From NCBI GenBank assembly GCA_003665825.1, contig QPFY01000010.1, positions 62,001-126,000 on the forward strand: 64,000 bases of DNA, read 5' to 3'. The DNA is from Microbotryum silenes-acaulis (taxonomy: Eukaryota; Basidiomycota; Microbotryomycetes; Microbotryales; Microbotryaceae). Positions 55,731 through 64,000 of the stretch are shown piece by piece. How positions within the stretch are numbered: the first letter of the stretch is position 1; each line of letters opens with the position of its first letter. The position numbers were made by a program, and so were the translations under genes. The notes beneath the pieces are model-generated. The model was not told where the DNA came from. It made no database searches and saw nothing but the letters and a program-made list of their open reading frames with translations.

Positions 55731-58700
55731 ATGTATCGCGCCGGCAGCCCCGACAGTGCTGCTCGACCTTTGGCGAACGTCAACTAGTCAGTGTGCTCCA
55801 ACGTCTGGGTATCTCTCGTCGTGTCGCCCGGCGATCGTGTTTCCGTCCGGTGCGCTGGTGCTCGCGCTCGCGCTCTCGTTTACGCGACGACGAACCACAG
55901 CGCGCCGCTGCCACCGCCCCAGCCATCGTGCGACGTCGAATCGGGTGTTTCACGCTTCGATCCAGGACCCTCCGCAACATCCAAGCTGACCAAGCTGTGA
56001 CGATCGTTTCATTGCCCTAGTCAACAAGCCAACTACGAGCCCAAGTACGGCTCGGGCTACAACGATGAGGAATACACGCGTCAACAGGTGCGTGGGTCAT
56101 TGAATCGGGGCGAGCAGTGTAGTCAGGGCTTGGCGCGGTCGGGGCAGGCGCGCGAAGGCTCGAACGACTGGCCGGACGGAGAGGGCAGGCACACTTACAA
56201 ACCCACCACCAACGAACGCGCGAACGAATTCGGACTGGAGCCATGTCACTGCTACCCGGACTCGTCAGACCGATCGCTGGAAGGTCACCTTGTGATGAGA
56301 AGGCGTCCTTTGGTGTGAATTGTTCGGTTCAACGACTCCCCTTAGGTTCCGTGCAACTGGCTGGGTTTTTGGAGCTCTCGGGCATCGCTTCCAAGATCCT
56401 CAGCGCGCGCGTCGCGTGTGGCGGACGGCGCGAGGCCGCGAGGCCGCGACCAGACGGGGGCGCCTTCCGAGGTCTCGTCTTTCGAACTCGTCAAAATAAT
56501 GCCTTGCTGAGTAGCTACATACGCGTCTTTTTCTTTCCAGCCGCCATCCAAGAAGAAGAAGTGGATCATTGTGGCGTTGATCGTCGCAGTGATCGTCATT
56601 GCCGGTGCAGTATTGGGAGGAGTTGTCGGATCCCGTGCGTCAAAGAACACCGATGCCAAGAACAATAGTGCACAAGCCAACGGCGACTCAACAACTGGTA
56701 CAACCACAGGCGCGAACTCAGGATCTTCAAAAAAAGGGCAGAGCACCTCTACGGCTGGTGGTGCGACGGGTACAACGAACCCTAGAAATGCACTCTTCCC
56801 CGAGGTCAGTGTTGGGCTCGAAGGGGCTAGCTATCTTGTCGCTGCGTTGATTATTGAATCACATCGATCTCTCTCGTGTCTCAACAGGCTACTGACTCTT
56901 ATGGTAACCCCGTGTACCCGTCCTCGACCGGTTCGGCCATTATCGCCCAGCCGACGACTTTGACCAACAACACCGCTCTCACTTGCGAATCGGACCCATA
57001 CACCTTCTCCAACCCCTCTTCGATGGCCGTCCGCAAGGAGCATCCTTTGCTGATCGCGCCCCAGTACAAATGGGACTGCATCTCCAAGATGACTTCTCAA
57101 GACCCTTACCTGAGCTTCTGGCACACGACCATTCTCGCCAACGCGTCGCTCTACGCTGCGATGGATCCGACCGAATACGTCATCGATGGAGGATACGCCG
57201 GTGGGTGACCCTCAATTTGCTTGCGTCTCACGCAGATGCTTACTAGCGCTCTTGCTCTCTTCGCGCCAGGATCCGGTGTGCTTGATGTCGCTCGTGAGGT
57301 CCAACTGCGCATCAAGCACTGGGGCTACGCTTACCGCATGACCAAGGACACCAAATGGGTCGACCGCGCTTGGCAGGAACTGCAGGTCGCTGCCGGCAAC
57401 ACGTCGCAACCCTTTGGTGTCACCGGTGATAACTGGAACACCCAGCACTTCCTCGACGTCGGAGAATTCACGACCGCCTTCGCCATCGCTTACGATTGGA
57501 TGTACGACGCATGGACCCCCGCCCAGCGCACCGCGATCATGTGGTCCATTCTGACCCTCGGCCTGGACAAGGGTATTGAAGTCTACGAGAACGCTGCTGG
57601 CTACGGCTGGTGGTCCAAGTCGTCGATCGAGGGCAACTGGAACTGCGTTTGCAACAACGGTCTCATCATGGGTGCTTTGGCCATCGCGAACGAGGACCCG
57701 ACCGGCACTGCTGCCAAGATTCTCGGACATGCCATCCCCAACTCGGCATCGGTGTGCGCGTTCGCCCCTACAAGCGATGGTGGTGTCTGGCAAGAGACTG
57801 CTAACTACGTAAGTGCATCTCTTGTGTGATCGTACCTGGCGAATTGGACACGGGGCTGACAATTTGACGGCCGCTTCTTCGGTTCAGTGGTATTTCGGTA
57901 CGACAGGCCACGCCCAGTCCGCGGCTTCGCTCATCTCCGCGACCGGCTCGGACCAAGGTCTTCTGACCAACAATCCCGGTATGGCCTTGTCGGGCAAGTA
58001 CCACATGTATGTCACCGGCATGGCGGGTCTCTTCAATTACGGAGACTGCGGGCCGAGGAAGTTTGTTGCGACTGCCAACGGCATGATGCTCTACGGTGCC
58101 CAATACAAGACGCCGGCCTACACCTTGTTCCAGCGTGATCGAGCCGACGCCCCCGAGCCTATGTCGATGCTCTACTACGACCCTCGTGTCGCCGGCCAAT
58201 TCTGGGAAAACCTCGCCCTCGACGCTTACTTTTCCAACTCGTCAACGGCCTTCGCTTCGATGCGCTCGTCGTGGACCGACAACAACGGCACGTACATCGC
58301 GATGAAGGCAGGTATCGTCACGGGTGGCCAGACGCATCGTGATCTCGACGGAGGTGACTTTGTCATCGATGCTCTCGGCCAACGATGGGCGGGAGAGAAC
58401 GGTAACGGTCAATACCTGGCCAACGGCTATGTAAGTCGTTAGAGGTCGGAGAAGGAAGTCTCTGTTTAAGGTCTGATCAGCTGACTCGCCTTTCCACTTG
58501 CAGTTCTCGTCGGAGGCGCAAAACTCGCTTCGATGGACGTACTACCAGAAGGGTTCGCAAGGACAGAACGTCATCTTGATCGATGAGGCCAACCAGTTCG
58601 TCAACGCCACGCCTTCCGTGACTTTCGGCACGACCAAGGAGGCACAGACCTCTCTCAACTATGCCGTCCCGAGCGGCTCGACGGCGTACATGAAGATCGA

Positions 58701-59307
58701 CACCTCGACGTACTACGCGGGCACAACGTGAGTCTCCCATGTTGTCATGTGTTGACTCTTGAGCTTCGACTAATATACCCCTGCTCCCAAAAACAGATCG
58801 GCGCGCGCGATCCGCTTCCTGAACAAGCGACAGCAGATCTTGCTTCGTGACGAGATCACCTCGACGGGCTCGATCTTGTGGCGAATGCACACCAACGCGA
58901 CGGTCACGATCTCTTCGAGCGGCACGACGGCGACGCTCGCTATGGGTGGGCAAACGATGATCGCGACCCTACGCCAGCCTGCGAACGGCAAATTCACGAC
59001 TGTCGAGGCCGTTCGCTTGACGGGGCAGGATTCTCCTTCACTGACGTCGGGCAACACGGACACTCCGAACGGGCCGATCCCAGGAGTGACGGTGTTGACG
59101 GTCGCTCTCGACGCTGGCACGTACGACATTGAGGTGCTGTTCAAGTGAGTTAGGGGAAGCCCGATCAATGAGCAGGCGCTTCGAACACCTGGAGACTGAG
59201 TTGTCTTCGCATCTCACAGCCCTCAATGGCCTCACCTGAAAGCGTCCGATTACGTCAACCCTCCGAACGTCGCGATCGATTCGTGGTCGTTGACCTCGCA
59301 CAACTGA
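55731..59307 (+). CDS. Membrane-anchored heparinase II/III-like protein, copy B (tandem paralogue)
   Basis: Nine exons (55731-55786, 56021-56087, 56541-56804, 56888-57200, 57270-57808, 57888-58430, 58504-58727, 58797-59144, 59220-59307) give 2442 nt, 813 residues. The N-terminus MYRAGSPDSAARPLANVNYQ and the YGSGYNDEEYTRQQ block mirror the YGSGYTEKPTQK block of copy A. PPSKKKK and the span WIIVALIVAVIVIAGAVLGG anchor the protein. The enzymatic part follows copy A closely: AVRKEHPLLIAPQYKWDC, LDVAREVQLRIKHWGYAYRM, GNWNCVCNNGLIMGALAIAN, YHMYVTGMAGLFNYGDCGPR, SMRSSWTDNNGTYIAMKAGI, THRDLDGGDFVIDALGQRW. Cytoplasmic and stalk sequences have diverged much more than the lyase-like domains. The two intron positions inside the heparinase part of copy A (before DIPTYALF and inside DLDIGDF) are absent here. 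It ends in DYVNPPNVAIDSWSLTSHN. Confidence 0.88.
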
Positions 59308-59628
59308 TCGCCGCGATCGACACCGCTGCAATAACAGACTCACCTTAGGACACTTTTCTCTCTCTGGAATGACTGCTTTTTAACTCTCGTTTGTTCTGTT
59401 CCGACCACATCCGTGCCTTGTTTTCAGCCCCGCTTTTCGGTTTTGTTCCAAAGCCTCTTTTGATCCCCCGCGTAGCTTTTGTAATCCATTTCCTCACGAT
59501 CTCTCACGAACAAGATCCACACATGCCAAACTCTGTCAGGGCAAAAATTGATGTTGAAGAAAGTATTCGACGATGCATCAAGCGTTACAGAACCTATTAA
59601 GGCGAAAAGAACCCAAACCCGAAAGCAC
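59308..59628. other. Convergent 3' flanks of lyase copy B and the monooxygenase gene
   Basis: About 320 T-rich bases separate two convergent stop codons. No gene is seen; T-rich blocks are consistent with mRNA 3' ends. Confidence 0.5.
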
Positions 59629-61915
59629 CTACGCTCGAACAAACAAAGCGCGTGCAGCATCGAACAACTTGTCCGACCATCCCTGAGACCTCAACACCGC
59701 GACCACAGTCGTCAAGATAACGCCGACCGCGACGCTCTTGCGAGCGGTCTTGAACCAAAAGCGCTTCTTGACGTCGACTCGTCGAACTTCCCCAATAGCT
59801 TGTTTGGCATCGGCAGCCTCGACAGGAGAGATCCTTTCAACGGCGACCCAATCATCCCATTTGATCTTACGAACCGACGCCGCAAGCCCAAAGCCCGTTT
59901 GCCAATTCGGTACCGTGATCAATCCTTTGCCCTCAACCCTCCACCAATTCGAACACAACTGCGAGTTCATCGTCGAAGTTGCCAATTTGGACCTCATCTC
60001 AAGGTTGTGCGCTCGAAACGCGGTTATGGTGGGTTGTAGAGAAGTGAGATCGTTTTCGACGAGGGAGGATACGAGGCGGGAAATGAATTCGGTCATGGTG
60101 CCGATGGTGTAACCCCATGATCCGGCGATGGCGTTGGGTCCGATGACGTTGAAGAGATTGGGGTACTGGGAAGAAGAGCGGGGGACAGAGATTAATCAAC
60201 TGCGCGAAACGAATGAAAGCTGTGCTTCAGAAACTCACGCCAGGTACGGCAACTCCCAGATAAGCCTGAGGTCCACCAATCTCCTTCCAATGCTCGTTCA
60301 GAGTCTTCCCTTCCTCTCCTTTGACCCCGAGGTTGATCCCAACCCCATGTTCAGCGACATTACTCCCCGTCGCGAAAATGACCACATCCGCCTCGAAATA
60401 TCTTCCATCCTGGGTCTTGATGCCCCGCTCATCAAACTCGACGATGTGCGAATTGACCAATTCGACATTCTCCCTATGCAAACTCTTCAACCAACCATGA
60501 TCGAACGCTGGTCGTTTGCACCCAAAAGGATAATCCGGTTTGAGCGCTTCGAAATATTTCGCTGGCGCGGTATCGGCCAGGTACTTGATCAAGGACGTTT
60601 CGGTCGGGGTAGGACGAACGGCTTCTTCGTTACGGGCGCGCCAACGGTCGTTGGATTCGAGGAAGAGGTTGAAGCGGTAGAGACGTTGGAAGCCGGGGAT
60701 CCAGCGGAAGGCGAGTTGGACGAGGTGTGAATACGGGGTATTGATCTTGGGAACGAAGTAACCTCCCGATCGGATGAATTGTGTGAGGTGAACACCGGGG
60801 AGGGCCGCGAGACCGGGCTGTTGCACATGACAGATGAGATGATTAGACGAATCGGTCCGATGCATGGCCTCCGTGAGACGACTTACAATGAACTGGATTG
60901 CCGAACTCCCACTCCCCACCACAGCAATCTTCTTCCCCTCAAAGCTGTACCCCTCATCCCACCTCAAATTATGGAAATAGTGGCCCTTGAACTTGTCCAA
61001 ACCCGGGATCTTGGGGATCAAAGGTGTGGAAAGGGGTCCATTGGCTCCAATCAAAACATCGGTTTCGAAGGACCAAATTTGTTTTGATTGAGTATCGCGT
61101 ACTTCGAGGGTGTGTGATTGGGAGGAGTGGGACCAAGTTGAGCCGACGAATTCGGAGTTGTAGGAGAAGGAGTCGTTGAGGCCTGAGAGGTAGAGCAGGG
61201 GAAGTTCAGCCCTATTCCGTTTCTACGGGCGCTGGGAGACGACTGACCATGTTTCTCAATCAAAGCCAACCAATAAGCCAACACCTCGGGTTGTTCCGCA
61301 TACAACTTTGTCCAATCAGGTTTCAGATCCGAATAAAGCGAGTAAAGATGAATAGGGACGTCGACGCCTTGTGAGCCAATGCATGCATGAGCAAAAAACC
61401 ATAGAGCCCGTCAGCTCCTAGGGTTTGGAACCGGGATAGCTTTTGAATGATGTCTTGAAACCCACCTGCTCCAGGCCATTTGGAATCACGCCAGATTCCA
61501 CCTGCTGAACCGGCTTTTTCGAGCACCTGTGGCGTCCGCCAAACCCAGGGTTGGTCAATCGAGGTCCAGACGTGGTCCGAGCGCGCGATAGGTCCTCCTG
61601 AAAACCGGACTCGCTCGTTGCCACCGACTGTCAGAAACTCACGGTGATCTTGGCCTTGTATCCAAGTCGTTCCTTGATTCGGATCGCTTGAGCGATACCT
61701 GAGAACGGTCAAACAGAGTGAGACCCCCATTCAGACGAAAAAACTCTTTCCACGAGGAGCCAACTGCGATGTTCGCAGGTTTCGGCCGTAGCCCGCGCGT
61801 GGTGGTGCCCCGCGAGCGGCAGAGCGACTTGCGCGAGCTGCGACTCAGACTGACCACTGATACCACCACCGACGATGGTGACCCTTATGGGCCTCTGTTC
61901 GCTGTACAGAGGCAT
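59629..61915 (-). CDS. Baeyer-Villiger-type flavin monooxygenase
   Basis: This is a class B FAD- and NADPH-dependent monooxygenase that inserts oxygen into a ketone or similar substrate. The first exon 61855-61915 encodes MPLYSEQRPIRVTIVGGGIS, the FAD GxGxxG (GGGISG after splicing), continued by IAQAIRIKERLGYKAKIT. Then come VLEKAGSAGGIWRDSKWPGA and YSLYSDLKPDWTKLYAEQPE. The BVMO fingerprint FxGxxxHxxxW(P/D) is present as FKGHYFHNLRWD at about 60970, followed by the NADPH site KIAVVGSGSSAIQFI and the ATG motif VVIFATGSN. The last exon has NLFNVIGPNAIAGSWGYTIG and a C-terminal hydrophobic segment, SVAVGVILTTVVAVL, that may anchor it to a membrane. The stop is at 59629-59631. The start at 61915 is the first ATG before the Rossmann strand. 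Substrate is unknown; its position beside the lyase pair is noted. Confidence 0.87.
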
Positions 61916-62395
61916 GCTGTGAATCAAGCTAGGTGAAGAGGACGTGGTCAAAAGACGAGCCGGCGTCGTACGTCCCAAGGACTCGCCCAACCCCCTGAAG
62001 CCGGCGCCCGACCCGAAAGTCGTGCTAATCGGTCGCCCGAGCACGAGCACGCGATCGCCGAGAAGGCGTGACGCCGATGAGGAGGAGCTTGCGAATCTTG
62101 GACACGAAATGTTGCCTAGTCGATCGGAGTGGGGCCATTTGTCAATTCTTAATGCCGACTTTAGGGTGGAGCTCGATTGGTGTGCCGTGTTCCCTCTTTC
62201 TCGGCAGTAGTGGTCGTGTAACGCGTTTCAGGGGTCGAGGTAGACTTTCTCCATTCCGTCGGCCGGCCCCTCGGCTTCGGAGGAGATGAGCCCGAATGTT
62301 TCCCTTCCGCTCCTCTAGAAATCCAGGTACATTCATAAAGCATATCATACAACGAAAACAACTACACCTCCCCCTCCCCACCCTCTCAAACCAAC
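61916..62395. other. Monooxygenase promoter region
   Basis: About 480 bases contain the upstream region of the monooxygenase and the 3' flank of the small membrane protein gene. In-frame codons extend upstream of 61915 to 62050 but show no conserved feature. Confidence 0.45.
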
Positions 62396-62815
62396 TTTGG
62401 TCTCCCCTCCTCCGTCGTCTGAGTCGCGACCAAGTCTATCCTGCCCTGACCGCCCACAATAGCCTGCTTCGGACTCGCGCCTAGGTCTTCCCCTTGGAGT
62501 GTTTTGCCCGGCTGGAGTTGGGTCATAGGGAGGGGTGGTGCGGGAGCTGAGTGATGGTCGTCGGAGGGGCGGAAGGAACCGCCTGTTGAACTGCATACAG
62601 AGCAAAGGGGTGAGCTCGAAGGGACTTGAGGGGGAAGGAGAGAGTGGAGGGACTCACGCGGCGTAGGATTCCAACAAGGGTTCTGTGAGGACCCAATGTA
62701 TCAGAATTGAGTTGTTGCAAGAGATGGAGGGCGATGTGGACGTACTAAAGATGTAGACACCTGAACCGACGCCGACGAGGATCGCGAGCACGGGCGAGAT
62801 GAGACGACCTGACAT
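62396..62815 (-). CDS. Small single-span membrane protein, possibly mitochondrial
   Basis: Exons 62746-62815, 62658-62682 and 62396-62591 join to 291 nt, 96 residues. The start MSGRLISPVLAILVGVGSGV continues YIFKPLLESYAA, an N-terminal hydrophobic span with a basic residue at each side. A Pro/Ser-rich hydrophilic tail, SDDHHSAPAPPLP, follows and the protein ends in EEGRPKLV. The short length, lack of a cleavable signal and N-terminal span followed by a K-P-L-L turn resemble small mitochondrial inner-membrane or assembly proteins, but I do not recognise a named family. The middle exon is 25 nt, with a gtgagt donor. All three junctions keep frame. Next to it, FCP1 starts divergently about 515 bases away. 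Confidence 0.6.
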
Positions 62816-63330
62816 GGTGGGTGGGTGCGCTGGTCTTGGAAAGGCTGGAGTTATGCTGCAGGTTGTTGTGGAGGCCAGCGAGTGTTGCGAAAGCGGGGAC
62901 AGCGAGTGTGAGATGCCAAGTCGAGCCCGGTCGCTCCTCCCGTCCGCAACATGTGCGCCATAACGAATTTCGACGGTCGGACCCAGAACTGCAGTGCCGG
63001 GGCTGCGGCGGTCAGATTGCACCTCCAACTTTCCTTCAAGGCCTGACTATCGTCAGTAAAATTTTGAGAGATCAAGTCGTCACCAGAAAGGACGGTGCTG
63101 TGGAGCGTGGCCACCTTGGGCGGAACAGGCAGCTCGCAGCCTGGTAGTGCGAGCTCTCGGACCCGGACCAAGTGGGGGCTCCCCACACGCTCTGCTCGGC
63201 GCTCGCGCTCGCGCTCTTCTGCTTCCTCCCTCTCCCCCCGCCCTCTTCGCATACTCCCCTTTCGCTTACCACCCATCGCACCCATCATCAGAGAGCGTTC
63301 AGAATCAGCTCAGCCGTACTCGACAGTGAC
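62816..63330. promoter_or_regulatory. Divergent promoter between small membrane protein and FCP1
   Basis: About 515 bases separate two divergent starts. A minus-strand Glu/Arg-rich frame across 62851-63288 is low-complexity antisense and not supported as a gene. Confidence 0.5.
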
Positions 63331-64000
63331 ATGGCGGACCAATCCTCCTTCACGACCCTCTTCGCGCCCTCCTCGCTCCCCTTCCCCATCACGATCCAGC
63401 GTCTACTCGTGCAACAACCCCATAGTCCCATCACCAAGACCCAAGCCCTCTTCACCTATTCGTTTGTTCCCAGAACCGCCGCGCCTGGGCCTAGTGATGG
63501 GAAGGAGGAGCGCTTGTCCAAGGTGTATGAGAGTCCTATCGAGGGACAGTTCGAGGGATGGGCTGAGCGGATCAGACACGGGACTGTCGTGCGGGATACA
63601 AAGTACGTTCATACTTGCTTCGTTCGTGTCTGCGTATCGTGGTCGCTATCATACGCCAACTACCCCCGTGACTCGAACCACCGGATCGACGCGACGGCGG
63701 AATGAAGCGGGGAGGATGAACATCACATTGGGCAAACGAGGCGATGTTCATTCGCGTTTGCATGACCGCAAGCGGATATCGTGTCGCCTTTGTTACAGCA
63801 TCAAGCCCCGACCGACTTGATGACCCTTGCTCCATCCTCCCAGTGTCCCCCTCGTGTACATCAAGGAGGATTGCACCCACGACGTTCAACTTCATGGGCT
63901 GTGTGCGCTCTGCGGAAGGGATCTCACAGGGTCAGCAACATTGAAAAGCATCGCAAAACTCACGTCGAGGAAAAACTCATCCATAACCTACGTCGTTGTT
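63331..64000 (+). CDS. FCP1: RNA polymerase II CTD phosphatase Fcp1, 5' end only
   Basis: Fcp1 dephosphorylates Ser2 of the Pol II CTD heptads so that polymerase can be recycled. Exon 1 (63331-63602) begins MADQSSFTTLFAPSSLPFPI and has the N-terminal lipoyl-like region found before the FCP homology domain (QALFTYSFVPR; KVYESPIEGQFEGWAERI). Exon 2 (63844-63930) encodes VPLVYIKEDCTHDVQLHGLC and ALCGRDLTG, the conserved zinc-like CxH and CxxC stretch of Fcp1 proteins. The intron is about 240 nt, longer than most here. The catalytic DxDxT motif and the BRCT domain must lie beyond the right edge. The family call rests on the CTHDVQLHGLCALCGRDLT block, which is distinctive. Confidence 0.85.

Noticed and set aside
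62851..63288. 145-codon minus-strand Glu/Arg-rich frame upstream of FCP1
   Set aside because: It is a low-complexity antisense product of a CT-rich promoter and 5' leader, and overlaps the FCP1 promoter.

Overview
The window is nuclear DNA of a filamentous or yeast-like fungus, most probably a basidiomycete. Almost every gene is broken by several short introns (mostly 45 to 120 nt, GTRNGT donors, CTNAC/CTGAY branch points, CAG/TAG acceptors). The sequence is GC-rich with strong C/G third positions, and the gene set is fungal: a septation kinase, UTP17, BUD22, NTE1, a Zn2Cys6 regulator and a SET protein. Intron density, the LINE tail and the presence of a coilin-like gene would fit Pucciniomycotina (Microbotryomycetes-like), but that placement is inference.

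Layout. 1-1219 (-) holds the kinase domain of a Cdc7/SepH septation kinase cut by the left edge, divergent from UTP17 (1938-5387, +). A lipid-droplet hydrolase (6349-7600, +) and a coilin-like gene (7979-10341, +) follow, then a small NTF2-like gene (10568-11442, -). 12007-14707 is a transposon patch: two same-orientation 5'-truncated copies of one non-LTR retrotransposon, each ending in the same 3' tail plus poly(A). 14708-17948 is gene-poor, but hides a three-exon small secreted cysteine-rich protein (16075-16548, -) and a tRNA-like pol III box A/box B pair (15046-15117). 17949-34419 is dense housekeeping: PUS3 (-), a Rad5/HLTF-type SNF2-RING translocase (+), eIF5B (-), a SET protein (+) and BUD22 (-). 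34787-43273 carries glutamate decarboxylase and the large lysophospholipase NTE1 (both -). NTE1 is divergent from a DAG-lipase-like class 3 lipase (44117-47137, +).

47569-61915 is the most accessory-looking part. It has a Zn2Cys6 regulator, two tandem type II membrane proteins with heparinase II/III-like domains (51638-55116 and 55731-59307), and a Baeyer-Villiger-type flavin monooxygenase (59629-61915, -). A 96-residue single-span protein (62396-62815, -) and the 5' end of the Pol II CTD phosphatase FCP1 (63331 onward, +) close the window.

Functional themes: ribosome and RNA biogenesis (UTP17, BUD22, PUS3, eIF5B, coilin, FCP1), lipid hydrolysis (LDAH-like, NTE1, class 3 lipase) and a possible polysaccharide-lyase cassette. 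I rebuilt exon chains by hand. Where I give all exons, the spliced lengths are divisible by three; the coilin-like gene is the exception and needs one extra base in a G run. No CRISPR, prokaryotic or viral features were seen.
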